Positions 26,108-34,668 of a stretch of 36,728 bases of DNA are shown here, piece after piece. The stretch comes from Bacilli bacterium. GTDB taxonomy: Bacteria > Bacillota_I > Bacilli_A > RFN20 > CAG-826. The notes beneath the pieces are model-generated. The model was given only the letters and a program-made list of their open reading frames with translations, did not search any database and was not told the DNA's origin. The stretch covers positions 1 through 36,728 of the forward strand of contig JAILGI010000056.1 of assembly GCA_024696885.1 (NCBI GenBank). Reading direction: 5' to 3'. The position numbers were made by a program, and so were the translations under genes. Position 1 is the stretch's first letter; each line of letters starts with the position of its first letter.

Positions 26108-27316
26108 TTAATCTCTCTTTAATAAATCCCTTGTGTAAACTTTTGAGGCAACATCATCTAAAGATGAATCGTATCTATTAGCAATGATGACTTTAGATAA
26201 TTTCTTAAATTCATCAAAATCTTTAGTAACTCTGCAATTAAAGAATTCTTCATCCTTTAATGTTGGCTCAAAAATAACTATCTTAACACCTTTAGCGTGT
26301 AATCTCTTCATTACACCTTGGATTGATGATTGCCTATAGTTATCACTACCAGATTTCATGGTCAAACGGTAAATACCAACTGTAATATTATCCTTACCGT
26401 CGTTCTTGAATCCTGCAAGTTGTAATACTTTATCAGCTATAAAATCTTTTCTAGTTCTATTTGATTCCACGATTGCAGAAATAAGATTTTCTGGCACATC
26501 TTCAAAGTTTGCTTTGAGTTCTTTCGTGTCTTTAGGCAAGCAATATCCCCCATAACCAAATGAAGGATTGTTGTAAAAATCACCAATACGTGGATCACCA
26601 CATACACCTTTAATGATATCTAATGTATCCAAACCTTTTGTTTGAGCAAATGTATCTAATTCATTAAAATAAGCGACACGTAATGCTAAATATGTATTAG
26701 CGAATAACTTAACAGCTTCTGCTTCTGTACAACCTAATATGTGCACATCAATATTTTCTTTAATTGCACCTTGTTTTAATAATTCAGCAAATTCTTTTGC
26801 TTTAGATAAATATGGTTCTATCTTTTCAGGAACACCTACGACTATACGAGATGGATATAAATTATCGTATAATGCTTTTCCTTCTCTTAAGAATTCAGGA
26901 GAGAAAAGAATCTTATCATAATTGTGCTTTTCTCTAGCGTATTTAGTAAAACCAACTCCCACGGTGGATTTAACAATTATCCAAGCATTAGGATTAACTC
27001 TTTTAACTTGTTCAATAACGCTTTCAACAGATGAGGTGTCAAATTTATTAGTGATACTGTCATAATTAGTAGGAGTAGCAATAATTACCAAATCAGATTG
27101 TTTATATGCTTCATCACCATCTATTGTTGCGGTTAAATCTAATTGTTTGGTGGTTAAATACTCTTCTATTTCTTTATCAACGATTGGAGACTTTTTAGAG
27201 TTAATTAAATCGACTTTTGATTGGATGACGTCCACAGCAAAAACTATATTGTGTTGAGACAATATAATTGCGTTACTTAATCCTACATATCCCGTTCCTG
27301 CTACCGCTATTTTCAT
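26108..27316 (-). CDS. ugd: UDP-glucose 6-dehydrogenase
   Basis: A 402-residue NAD-dependent enzyme making UDP-glucuronate. The NAD loop [10 protein letters not shown] is at residues 7-16; [24 protein letters not shown] and [15 protein letters not shown] (catalytic Cys) are diagnostic of Ugd in the short, bacterial group that includes HasB-like enzymes. It provides substrate to the 4-epimerase at 8817-9842, giving UDP-GalA. The ATG overlaps the stop of the glutamate dehydrogenase gene (ATGA), so the two are made from one message. The 42 bp after its stop separate it from the convergent Asp-box gene and show no strong hairpin. Confidence 0.92.
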   Translation of the reverse strand: MKIAVAGTGYVGLSNAIILSQHNIVFAVDVIQSKVDLINSKKSPIVDKEIEEYLTTKQLDLTATIDGDEAYKQSDLVIIATPTNYDSITNKFDTSSVESVIEQVKRVNPNAWIIVKSTVGVGFTKYAREKHNYDKILFSPEFLREGKALYDNLYPSRIVVGVPEKIEPYLSKAKEFAELLKQGAIKENIDVHILGCTEAEAVKLFANTYLALRVAYFNELDTFAQTKGLDTLDIIKGVCGDPRIGDFYNNPSFGYGGYCLPKDTKELKANFEDVPENLISAIVESNRTRKDFIADKVLQLAGFKNDGKDNITVGIYRLTMKSGSDNYRQSSIQGVMKRLHAKGVKIVIFEPTLKDEEFFNCRVTKDFDEFKKLSKVIIANRYDSSLDDVASKVYTRDLLKRD

Positions 27317-28623
27317 AAATGTTTTCCTGATTTTATCATCTTATCCACTAAGCCTACAAAGGCATAATTATTTGCCCCTTTAACAAGATTATACTCATCA
27401 CCCAATTGGTTTGCCATATTATATATGTTCTTAAATATTGTAGACATAATTTCCTTTAGTCTATTATCTACTTCTTCAAATGACCAATGTTCATTCTTTT
27501 TATTTTGTTCTATTTCTAAACCAGATACCGCTACTCCACCTGCATTAGATGCTTTACCGGGTGAATAAATGACTTTATTACTGATAAATAGGTTTGCAGC
27601 TTCAATAGTGCATGGCATATTAGCGCCTTCAAACACACCTATACATCCGTTATCTATGAGTTTTCTAGCGTCATTTTCATCTAATTCAAATTGTGTGGCG
27701 CACGGGAATGCAATATCACATTTTATGGACCATATATCCTTCGAACTTGGTAAAACAGTGACGTTTTGCGCTAGTTTTGCGCATTCTTTTATTCTTTCGC
27801 GTCTATCTTCTTTTAATGCTCTTATGGTTTCAAAATCAATTCCATCAGGACAATATATAGCGTTAGATGAATCAGACATAGCAATTACCGTTCCACCTAA
27901 TTCGGTGACTTTTTTAAGACAATATAAAGCAACATTGCCACTTCCTGACACAATTACTTTCTTACCTTTTAAGTCTGTTGCTTTATATTGTTTCAATGCT
28001 TCTAAAGCAAAATAAGTAACTCCATATCCCGTAGCTTCTGTTCTACATAATGAACCGCCTAAATCTAGTGGCTTACCAGTTAATGAACAGTCGTTCTTTC
28101 CTGAATATAGCTTATATGCTTCATATAGATATCTGATTTCTCTAGCGCCTACACCTATATCTCCTGCAGGAACATCTAAATCTACACCTATATATGGATA
28201 TAATTCTTTCATAAAGGCGTAACAGAAGTTTTTAACTTCGTTATCACTTTTGCCTTTGGGATCAAAATCACTACCCCCTTTAGCGCCTCCCATAGGGAGA
28301 GTAGTTAAATAGTTTTTAAATATTTGTTCGAAGGCTAAAAATTTAAGGATTGATAGATTGACTGATGGATGAAAACGTAATCCACCTTTATACACACCAT
28401 TAGAGTTATTAAATTGCACTCTATAGCCTTTGTTGGTGTGTTCAACTCCACTATCGTCTAGCCATTTAACATCAAAGGAAATAATTCTATCTGGTTCTAT
28501 TATTCTTTCTAACACTTGTTGATATTTGGCATTAGAAAGAATGCTTTCATCAAGAGATGATAACATCTCTTCTAAAGCGGTTTTAAACTCTGGTTCATTG
28601 TTATATTTAGATAAATCAATCAT
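27313..28623 (-). CDS. gdhA: NADP-type glutamate dehydrogenase
   Basis: A 436-residue hexameric-type glutamate dehydrogenase that makes glutamate from 2-oxoglutarate and ammonia. [28 protein letters not shown] (catalytic Lys region), [17 protein letters not shown] and [12 protein letters not shown] (cofactor loop) align along the whole family. The length fits the NAD(P) small GDH class found in anaerobic Bacillota. It overlaps ugd by four bases, an unexpected pairing of nitrogen assimilation with capsule precursor supply. A GAGGT ribosome site lies about seven bases before the ATG, and a -35/-10 pair is visible upstream. Confidence 0.93.
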   Translation of the reverse strand: MIDLSKYNNEPEFKTALEEMLSSLDESILSNAKYQQVLERIIEPDRIISFDVKWLDDSGVEHTNKGYRVQFNNSNGVYKGGLRFHPSVNLSILKFLAFEQIFKNYLTTLPMGGAKGGSDFDPKGKSDNEVKNFCYAFMKELYPYIGVDLDVPAGDIGVGAREIRYLYEAYKLYSGKNDCSLTGKPLDLGGSLCRTEATGYGVTYFALEALKQYKATDLKGKKVIVSGSGNVALYCLKKVTELGGTVIAMSDSSNAIYCPDGIDFETIRALKEDRRERIKECAKLAQNVTVLPSSKDIWSIKCDIAFPCATQFELDENDARKLIDNGCIGVFEGANMPCTIEAANLFISNKVIYSPGKASNAGGVAVSGLEIEQNKKNEHWSFEEVDNRLKEIMSTIFKNIYNMANQLGDEYNLVKGANNYAFVGLVDKMIKSGKHL

Positions 28624-28682
28624 AATCTTTACCTCACGTTAACGCTTGTGTTACTGAAGAATGATATTGAGGTTCCTAATAC

Positions 28683-28711
28683 AATATACGCCCATTTGTG
28701 CGATATGTTAA
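28683..28711 (-). promoter_or_regulatory. Promoter of gdhA-ugd
   Basis: On the minus strand TTAACA (28711-28706), 17-bp spacer, TATATT (28688-28683), giving a leader of about 50 bases with GAGGT before the ATG. The arms AGGTTCC (28670-28676) and GGAACCT (28748-28754) bracket it as a 7-bp inverted repeat. The 28624-28896 interval otherwise holds only the terminator described next. Confidence 0.55.
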
Positions 28712-28833
28712 TTGTCTAACAAGCAACATAACGATGATTGTAACTGTGGAACCTGATTAATTGCGCGCGATATACATTATCTATCATTGATAAAAGTTTT
28801 GGGCCAAAGAATGGCGAAATTGCTAGCATAATC

Positions 28834-28880
28834 AGAAATAAAGAAAAACAAGCATCTAGTTAAGCACTTGTTTCTTTTGC
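28834..28880 (-). terminator. Terminator after the HNH gene
   Basis: CAAG (28849-28852) pairs with CTTG (28867-28870) and AAAGAAA (28840-28846) with TTTCTTT (28871-28877), interrupted by two unpaired A's. The minus strand ends in a T-rich run. It could work on either strand. Confidence 0.55.
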
Positions 28881-28896
28881 TTTTTAAGCGCGTTGT

Positions 28897-29328
28897 TTAT
28901 TTATTTCGGATAAAATATTTACCTTTCTTGGCCTTCCAGTCAATTCTGTTGCCATCCTCGTCAGTTATGCCATAACCAAGGAGACTATTTTTTGAACAAA
29001 TATCGCACTTAACAACGGTATATGTTTTGCCGTCTATTGTGAATTGAGTATAGTTATCTGCTTTTACACGATTATGATTCCACCACATTGGTTCGTAATT
29101 ATTGTAAATATTCGAATCAGACTCGTTCTTAAAATCACTTTTTGGTCTAATATGATCAATTTCCCATCCATATGAATAATTCTTCCCGTCTCCACCCGGT
29201 CTTTTACGCATCGTTTCTGTATCGCCGTAATCGTTGCGGTACATCCAGGTTCCAAAACAATCGGTTTGCCACTCATTATTTTTGCCATAAATAGCATCCC
29301 ACAACGCCAATGCTTCTTCTTTTTCCAT
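28897..29328 (-). CDS. HNH endonuclease
   Basis: A 143-residue nuclease. The core is WEIDHIRPKSDFKNES, followed by YNNYEPMWWNHNRVKADN: a DH pair for the first HNH strand, the Asn of the loop and the NHNR helix with the third metal His. The C-terminal VKCDICSKN holds a CxxC pair, possibly half of a zinc site. HNH enzymes cut DNA and occur with ATPases in defence systems (for example PtuB in Septu). It follows the RloB gene by six bases with AAGG in the gap, so it belongs to the same operon as RloA and RloB. The size and the lack of other domains suggest an effector that works with the partner ATPase. Confidence 0.78.
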   Translation of the reverse strand: MEKEEALALWDAIYGKNNEWQTDCFGTWMYRNDYGDTETMRKRPGGDGKNYSYGWEIDHIRPKSDFKNESDSNIYNNYEPMWWNHNRVKADNYTQFTIDGKTYTVVKCDICSKNSLLGYGITDEDGNRIDWKAKKGKYFIRNK

Positions 29329-29334
29329 AGCCTT

Positions 29335-30018
29335 TTATTCCTTTCTTTTTGTTTTGTCATCGATATAAGCTAAAATGAACTCAACAAATTGATAAATACC
29401 ACTCGATGGATTGGGTTTAATATTAGAATCAACATCCTTGTTTTTCATTAGCCGAGTGGCCTTTCTTATATCCCCACCATATTTAGTCAAGAAACGATGC
29501 ATGTCTTCCATATTCTTTTCATACTTTTTTGGACTACCGTTTTTCTTAAGAAAGGCATTAATCTTTGTTATATATTGGCTGCGTTTAATAGGGGTTTCAA
29601 GATTTTCAAAGTAATGATAAATCCACACTTCAAAGCATTCATTTGACCAGCACGCTTTCCAATCAATATTACCATCAAGTTCATCTTGTTCTCTTATTAA
29701 ATCATATGCCTTATCAAAATCTTTATAATCATCCTTATCATAGAAAATCCATACATTAGTGATGATTTCTTGTTTCTTTTTTCGCTTTTCGACATCTTTA
29801 ATCGCAAATTCAACAAGATCAATAGTATGTTGGCTCTTATTTGTTTTCACAGGTATGATTTCAATATCTTCTTTTTTGACCTTAAGTACTTCAGAAACAA
29901 ACACTTTTAAATCTTCCACGTAAAGTGGTTCTGTTTTGGTCCCTTCCGCGTAGATAAGATGTCTGCCGAATGGAATCAAGAATGTAGGAATGTTTCTTCT
30001 TCCTTGAGGTCTATTCAT
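29335..30018 (-). CDS. RloB-like Toprim protein (AbiL/RloAB defence partner)
   Basis: A 227-residue RloB family protein. YAEGTKTEPLYVEDL near residue 26 supplies the Toprim-type Glu, FYDKDDYKDFDKAYDL near 93 the Asp-x-Asp pair, and NECFEVWIYHYFE near 127 the conserved family helix (SNPCFE-like, changed to SNECFE). RloB proteins pair with the RloA ATPase and their Toprim fold is expected to cut or nick nucleic acid. The ATG at 30018 overlaps the end of RloA (TGGTGTGATGAATAG), so translation is coupled; a GTG one codon earlier is possible. A cytoplasmic protein. Confidence 0.8.
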   Translation of the reverse strand: MNRPQGRRNIPTFLIPFGRHLIYAEGTKTEPLYVEDLKVFVSEVLKVKKEDIEIIPVKTNKSQHTIDLVEFAIKDVEKRKKKQEIITNVWIFYDKDDYKDFDKAYDLIREQDELDGNIDWKACWSNECFEVWIYHYFENLETPIKRSQYITKINAFLKKNGSPKKYEKNMEDMHRFLTKYGGDIRKATRLMKNKDVDSNIKPNPSSGIYQFVEFILAYIDDKTKRKE

Positions 30019-31288
30019 CACACCAATTTAATCCTTTCTTGATAAATGGATCCGCGCCAAAGCGACCTTCTAAATATTGCTTGCTATATACGGCATCTTT
30101 TCTAATCATTTCACCCTTATAATTGACAATATTTGAAAGTGGAACATATTGCGTGGAATAATCATCATCTCTATAAGCAAACCAAATTTCATCTCTTCTA
30201 AAAAGTTTGTTGTTCATGTTGATAATATCATGAGAATTGAAGATTAACTGTCTGGACTCATTCTCTTTTGAAGCAAATAATTCAATAATTGCTCTTAAAA
30301 GTTTTGGATGGAGATGGGCATCGAAATCATCAGCAATACAAACACTTTCTTTTGGAGAAGTTAATATATCAAAGATTATATTAACTGCCTTAATTGTGCC
30401 ACTAGATTCATTCGTAAGAGGCATAGACACCAACTTGCCATCTTTGTTTTTGCGTTGGATATATAAGTAGTAGAAACCTGGATCTTTTTCCTCGAAAGAA
30501 AGACCTTCAATTCTAATATCTAACGCATTGAGCATTTGTTTGCTTTTATTTAAACAAGGTTTTAACATCTCGACAGCATCTTTTAGATAATTAAATGTTC
30601 TTAATTCTCTTCTTACCCAAACATAAGATCCTATCTCTGTGTAAAAAATGAAAATGGGTGTCGCGTCAGCATTTGTTTGGTCTTGAACAAACGAATCATT
30701 GAAGTATTTTAAAAATGTATAGTTCTTTGAAAGCGACCTGTTGTTTTTGATTAAATCAATATCGCTCAATAATTCGGATTCAACAATTCCACTGTTATTT
30801 CTTTTAAACAATGTTAAAAACTCTAAGTCTTCTAATTTGCGATAGACCATTTCTTCTTCTAAGATTTCAGCATCTACCACCCAAGCAAGTTGTCCAGCAA
30901 AAGGATTAGCAACGGTTTGTTGCATTTTATTTAGATTTAATGTCAAAGAGTAGCCGATTTCGTAGCCGCCTCTAACAATATAAAGGGTAAAAACGGTATT
31001 TTTATTATCTAAATAAATATTTGGAAAATAGTTCTCATTTTTAATTGAATCGTTAAAGAGTGAATTTTGTTTAATAATTACCGCAAAAGCATTGAGTGCC
31101 TTTAAAAGATTCGATTTACCACCACCATTAGGACCATAGATAGAAGTCACCTTAAGTAATCTTTCACCGCTAACTTCAATCACGTGTTCTGGATATTCAG
31201 ACACAACTGTTTTTGGGCAAGCTTCCATAGTAAAGACCTGCTCTTTTTGAATTGATTTGAAATTAGATACTCTAAATTCTTTAAGCAT
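30011..31288 (-). CDS. RloA-like AAA15 family ATPase (AbiL/RloAB defence)
   Basis: A 425-residue ATPase of the AAA15/OLD-like group. FRVSNFKSI near residue 5 and GPNGGGKSNLLKAL near 52 (Walker A) open the protein; SSGTIKAVNII is the ABC-type signature and VCIADDFDAHLHPKLLRAII the Walker B/D-loop, with Asp where most relatives have Glu. IFNSHDIINM gives the switch His. RloA works with RloB in phage defence (AbiL). Its promoter is a strong regulated one (see next entry). GGAG lies seven bases before the ATG. The three genes RloA, RloB and HNH form one minus-strand operon with overlaps or gaps of under seven bases. Confidence 0.85.
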   Translation of the reverse strand: MLKEFRVSNFKSIQKEQVFTMEACPKTVVSEYPEHVIEVSGERLLKVTSIYGPNGGGKSNLLKALNAFAVIIKQNSLFNDSIKNENYFPNIYLDNKNTVFTLYIVRGGYEIGYSLTLNLNKMQQTVANPFAGQLAWVVDAEILEEEMVYRKLEDLEFLTLFKRNNSGIVESELLSDIDLIKNNRSLSKNYTFLKYFNDSFVQDQTNADATPIFIFYTEIGSYVWVRRELRTFNYLKDAVEMLKPCLNKSKQMLNALDIRIEGLSFEEKDPGFYYLYIQRKNKDGKLVSMPLTNESSGTIKAVNIIFDILTSPKESVCIADDFDAHLHPKLLRAIIELFASKENESRQLIFNSHDIINMNNKLFRRDEIWFAYRDDDYSTQYVPLSNIVNYKGEMIRKDAVYSKQYLEGRFGADPFIKKGLNWCDE

Positions 31289-31298
31289 ATTTGCACTC

Positions 31299-31373
31299 CA
31301 TGAGATTTTTTCTCACGGATATTATGCCATGGTTTTCCAATGTTGTAAAGACCTCATGAGATTTTTTCTCACG
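31299..31373 (-). promoter_or_regulatory. RloAB-HNH promoter flanked by two identical 19-bp operator-like repeats
   Basis: CATGAGATTTTTTCTCACG occurs at 31299-31317 and again at 31355-31373 (56 bp apart), each holding an interrupted TGAGA/TCTCA inverted repeat. Between them, on the minus strand, lie TTTACA (31349-31344), a 17-bp spacer and CATAAT (31326-31321). One repeat sits six bases upstream of the -35; the other covers the start of transcription. This is the geometry of a tightly repressed promoter. Confidence 0.7.
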
Positions 31374-31450
31374 AATTCATTCTTGTCTTTAGCGTACTGT
31401 GGTAATCCCAAATATTTTTTTGCCGAGGTGCGGTCATTTTTTCGTACCAC

Positions 31451-31681
31451 TTAATAGCCTAAGCTAGCGCGGTAATCCATTGGACTTAAATATCCTAACC
31501 TTTCTTTTATTCTCTTTATTTTAAACCATTTAAGATAATCATCTAATGCTTTTATGAATTCTTCAATTGTGGCTTTGCTCCAATCATGATTATGGAAGAA
31601 TTCTCTTGAACCAAAAGTCATCAGACTGTACTCATCCAAAACTAACAAAAACATATTTGGGCTTTCTGTGTATGTTAACAA
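31451..31681 (-). pseudogene. IS3-family transposase (OrfB) C-terminal remnant
   Basis: About 70 residues keep the end of an IS3/IS150-type integrase: a changed segment FGSREFF in place of the catalytic-Glu region, then IDDY-like EEFIKALDDYLKWF and KRIKERLGYLSPMDYRASLGY, the family's conserved tail. The rest of OrfB and all of OrfA are missing. The 60 bp beyond the stop (to about 31391) include GTGGTAATCCC and may be the old right end of the element. It is a scar of insertion and decay next to the defence operon. Confidence 0.75.
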
Positions 31682-31705
31682 GATTAATATCCGACTACAT
31701 CAATC

Positions 31706-31774
31706 TATGTGAAACATTTTAGCTATTTTTATAAGGTTTTGTTTCACATAAAAAAGCCGCCATTTCGGTGGCCT
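31706..31774. repeat. Inverted repeat and terminator downstream of the decayed gene
   Basis: TATGTGAAAC (31706-31715) and GTTTCACATA (31741-31750) are a perfect 10-bp inverted repeat around 25 bases. Just to its right, on the minus strand, GCCACC pairs with GGCGGC (one G-U) around five bases and is followed by TTTTTT (31774-31750): a rho-independent terminator that probably served the decayed gene. Confidence 0.6.
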
Positions 31775-31863
31775 GTATTAGAACAATAGTGAATAATCTA
31801 TTTCTTAATGTATCTTGCTTTGCTGGTTGATCCTATTTTGGTGATCATTCTATCTTTAAGCAT

Positions 31864-32349
31864 CTAAGATAAAACTTTTTAAATTGTGTTGACTGTAATT
31901 ATTTTTTCGCCACCATAATAATGCGCGTTGTAAAGAGAATTATTAATAAAACCAGCGACAACGTACGCTTCTTTTTTGAGTAGTTGTGGTAAATGGTTTG
32001 TGATTCAGTTATTTATTCGTTTTTCCATTTTATTCTTCAGATTATCTATGTCACTGCCGTTTTTGAGTTCCAAATCAACAAAAACTGATTTTTCTCCATT
32101 TGATAAAACGGCAACAATATCCATCTCTGTTATTTCGGTCGAATAATTGAAGATAAATGGATGAAAACTATCAACATTTTCAAAACACCTTAAATCTAAA
32201 AGCAAGCAAAACAAAGAGAGAAGATTTTTAAACTCATCTCTTAAAAAGCCAATCCAAGAAAAACTTTTAAAGGTTTCGATTCCGTAAAGGTTTGGCAAGT
32301 CATCAAAAGATGACAATAACTTCCGAGCCAATACTTTGTTTAATCTCAA
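31864..32349 (-). pseudogene. Decayed gene with PD-(D/E)xK-like N-terminal domain
   Basis: The reading frame from a TTG at 32349 gives 114 residues ending TGA at 32007-32005, yet the same frame continues with protein-like sequence for 41 more codons (NHLPQLLKKEAYVVAGF and so on) before TAA at 31881, with a further TAG at 31866. EMDIVAVLSNGEKSVFVD followed by LELKN resembles a PD-(D/E)xK nuclease core (Asp, then E-x-K). It has no ATG and several stops, so it is probably inactive. The complete parent might have been a nuclease or nuclease-helicase of a defence or mobile element; that is inference. TGA reading as Trp is unlikely because TGA ends many intact genes here. Confidence 0.5.
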
Positions 32350-32428
32350 GCATTTATATTCATAGATTATTTATTTGTAATGTCTCGTTAACTGATGTAA
32401 TTTTAGATAGTGTTAGGGACAAAGTCTT

Positions 32429-33643
32429 TTAGAAGTCAACTATTTTAAGTTGACTATGTTTGTCTATTTTTTTAACGAAAGTTAAAGAAACAAGCTTGCT
32501 AGATTCTTTAATGACGTCGCCAGTTTCAGAAACGATGGTGATTTTTTCTATTTCGGCATCGTAAATAGAACCATTAACATCAAATTGTTCTAATCCAATC
32601 ATCTTAAAATCAACACTACCAGAATATTTTGTATTATTGTTTGCAAGAAAACTAAAGAAGTTCCCACTACTAGTTAGAATACCGGTTAGAATACCTCTAC
32701 AAGAAACGGGTTCTTTAATTGTTTTTGAATTGTTTTTTATATATTGAAGAGCCTTACTAATAGCAACCTTTTTTTCTTTGGTTCCTCTTTTGCTCATGTC
32801 GTATGAAATTGGCTTGCTTCTGTCTGGTGATGCCACAACGATTTTTGGTTTTGTATCATTTGTTTTTTCAAAAGTTTTTATAAGATTGTCATATTTTTTT
32901 AATACTTTTTCTGTTTTTTTGTTTTGTTCAGATAAAAGCGAAACAGTATCTGATGTTGATAACATATTTCCAAGTTCCGAAATACCTTCTGAAGAAGACG
33001 GCGTCATTTTGTTTTCGCCTTGAAGCAAGGGACCATCGTGATCGTTAAAAGTAAAAGTAATCACCGTCGATGAATGCATAACAGAAAAATCTGAATTCAT
33101 AATATCTAACGGATGAGATAAGTTTTTACAAATTGAGCTAATATAATTAATGATTTTATAAATAAGTTCAGTTACACAGCCTTTTTTGTTTTGAAGAACA
33201 ACACTAACTTTGTTTGAGTTCTCTTGTCTTGCTTCTAAAGCAAATTGATGGTAGTCAAAAAGAGAATCCATGTCACAAAAGTTTCTTTTAAATATATTTC
33301 CTTTAATTGAATACTTTTCTTTAAAGTCATCAACTTTAGATAAAACGCCAGTAGACGAATTTTTAAATAGCAACTCGTATTTTGGTTTATCTATAAATAA
33401 CGACTGAATGTTTTTGTATCCGTTGTTTACATCATTAATGTCATCCAAAGAAACCTTGGTTACGTTCCATCCAAATAAATCATCTTTATTTTCTATTTCT
33501 AAAAAAGCATAATAATCACCAGCATTAGAGGTAATGAAGCATCTTGAATAATCAATTTCAATAATGCTTGTTTCAATAAAGAAATCACCATATCCATTTA
33601 CAGGTATGCGTCTTTCTTCTACTAAATCAAAGATTCTTGACAT
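32429..33643 (-). CDS. Unrecognised protein, DUF6575-like N terminus
   Basis: A 404-residue soluble protein of uncertain family. The N-terminal 100 residues (IIEIDYSRCFITSNAGDYYA, then WNVTKVSLDD and SLFIDKPKYELLFKN) follow the pattern of the uncharacterised DUF6575 domain; I place this only tentatively. The middle, about 215-290, is Ser/Lys-rich and looks like a linker with a short coiled coil (NKKTEKVLKKYDNLIK). The C-terminal third is predicted beta-rich. ATG at 33643 is chosen over a TTG at 33661, because it lies just after the stop of the partner gene. It forms a two-gene unit with the upstream gene and lies beside defence genes. Confidence 0.6.
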   Translation of the reverse strand: MSRIFDLVEERRIPVNGYGDFFIETSIIEIDYSRCFITSNAGDYYAFLEIENKDDLFGWNVTKVSLDDINDVNNGYKNIQSLFIDKPKYELLFKNSSTGVLSKVDDFKEKYSIKGNIFKRNFCDMDSLFDYHQFALEARQENSNKVSVVLQNKKGCVTELIYKIINYISSICKNLSHPLDIMNSDFSVMHSSTVITFTFNDHDGPLLQGENKMTPSSSEGISELGNMLSTSDTVSLLSEQNKKTEKVLKKYDNLIKTFEKTNDTKPKIVVASPDRSKPISYDMSKRGTKEKKVAISKALQYIKNNSKTIKEPVSCRGILTGILTSSGNFFSFLANNNTKYSGSVDFKMIGLEQFDVNGSIYDAEIEKITIVSETGDVIKESSKLVSLTFVKKIDKHSQLKIVDF

Positions 33644-33647
33644 GGGA

Positions 33648-34091
33648 CTATTCTTCTTCAATTAATGGTTTAAAATCATGATAACAATTTGTACCGTCAT
33701 CTTCTGGTTTAAAAAGGTAGTAATTAATGTGGCCTTCTTCATCTTCATCAGAAGCAGTACCTCGTGAAATGTTGATTTCTCCTACAGCAATGAAATTTGC
33801 ACTATTTCTTTCTGAAGGTACAAAATCTGTATATTGAATCAAATTTTCTCTGGATGTATATATAGAAACACTGAAATTGGAAATTTTGGTTTTTAAATTC
33901 TGTCTTTCATATGAAGGCATCTCATTATTATTATAATGCATTATTGTTGGATAAAAATCCTCTTTGCAAAGGGGCGAATCAACTGAATGATAAATAGCAC
34001 GGTAAACTGGTTTAAACTTTTTTGGTTTGGATTCTTTAAGAATTCTCTCCTTAATCTCTTCGCTATAAATGTTACTAAATTTATCTTTCAT
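33648..34091 (-). CDS. Unrecognised small acidic protein, partner of the DUF6575-like gene
   Basis: A 147-residue protein with no family I recognise. The N-terminal third is basic and helical (EEIKERILKESKPKKFKP); the rest is mixed beta with an acidic end (SDEDEEGHINYYLF, LIEEE). The next gene starts four bases after its stop, so the two are co-transcribed. A TACAAT seven bases upstream of the ATG could be a -10 giving a near-leaderless mRNA; a good -35 is not visible. Possible roles include an adaptor or antitoxin-like partner; nothing in the sequence proves either. Confidence 0.55.
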   Translation of the reverse strand: MKDKFSNIYSEEIKERILKESKPKKFKPVYRAIYHSVDSPLCKEDFYPTIMHYNNNEMPSYERQNLKTKISNFSVSIYTSRENLIQYTDFVPSERNSANFIAVGEINISRGTASDEDEEGHINYYLFKPEDDGTNCYHDFKPLIEEE

Positions 34092-34279
34092 AAGAATAAT
34101 TGTAACAACAATTAATTATTATTGCGATATCAAATTGTTAACTATTTACAACTATCTATAGTAAAAACAATAATCCAATTAATAGAATTAATAAATAGAA
34201 AGAAAATAATAAATTAACAATCTAATCACCAATATAAACTAACACCATCTTATTGGCTGGTTGTGATCCATATCTCATT
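34092..34279. other. AT-rich intergenic stretch
   Basis: No gene is seen. ATTGTAACAACAAT at about 34099-34112 is a short inverted repeat beside the start of the 147-residue gene and may be an operator or promoter element. The rest is A/T-rich with no convincing ORF or hairpin. Confidence 0.4.
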
Positions 34280-34437
34280 TTAAAATACAAGCGGATACAC
34301 ATCCTTCTTTATAAGTGATTCTAAATTAGATATTAATTTATTAATAAAATATCTCTTTACTATATTTCTTAAAACAAACTTCTTTAGCTTTCTTACCTAT
34401 TTCTTGCAATTCTTTTATATTTAATTTTTTATTATAT
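34280..34437 (-). pseudogene. Relic of a glycosyltransferase C terminus
   Basis: In one minus-strand frame the segment reads NIKELQEIGKKAKEVCFKKY then SKEIFY and stops. Shifting the frame at that point continues FINKLISNLESLIKK and reaches a stop at 34280. This is the usual ending of GT4 or related glycosyltransferases (a helix with an Arg/Lys-rich turn, then KYS, then a last helix). The gene body is missing and there is a frameshift, so it is a remnant, perhaps of an older capsule locus or of a mobile element cargo. Confidence 0.4.
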
Positions 34438-34447
34438 ACTTAAGCGC

Positions 34448-34600
34448 TTATGCATCACCCGATGCACATACATATCCAACTTCATTACTTATAATAAGGT
34501 AAGCGCACCCACCATTAATATCTCTAATAGCACTTCCCCGTCGACGAGTGTTTGTTGAACCAAAAGCAACCACACCACCACTAATTGAAACACGAGCCAT
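34448..34600 (-). CDS. Possible 50-residue protein, glycine-rich (low support)
   Basis: A complete frame ATG 34600 to TAA 34448 encoding 50 residues: SISGGVVAFGSTN, then RRRGSAIRDINGGC and AYLIISNEVGYVCASGDA. It has two Cys and a block of CG-rich codons (cgtcgacgg) unlike its surroundings. No ribosome site precedes the ATG. It may be the scar of a larger surface protein or a small peptide; I do not recognise it. A palindrome TAAGCGCTTA covers its stop codon. Confidence 0.25.
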   Translation of the reverse strand: MARVSISGGVVAFGSTNTRRRGSAIRDINGGCAYLIISNEVGYVCASGDA

Positions 34601-34668
34601 GTGCCATTTTTAAAAATATGGCTATATATTTATAATGCATCATCAGTAAAAAGAGCAGGGACATGATA

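Noticed and set aside
28670-28754. Riboswitch or T-box in the gdhA leader
   Set aside because: Only a 7-bp inverted repeat far apart is seen; no T-box or known aptamer sequence could be made out.
29064-29360. A 98-codon minus-strand frame across the HNH gene and the end of rloB
   Set aside because: It lies in another frame over the well-supported HNH motif and has no recognisable domain.
32005-32007. TGA read as Trp, which would extend the decayed gene
   Set aside because: TGA ends many intact genes in overlapping ATGA arrangements here, and further TAA and TAG stops follow.
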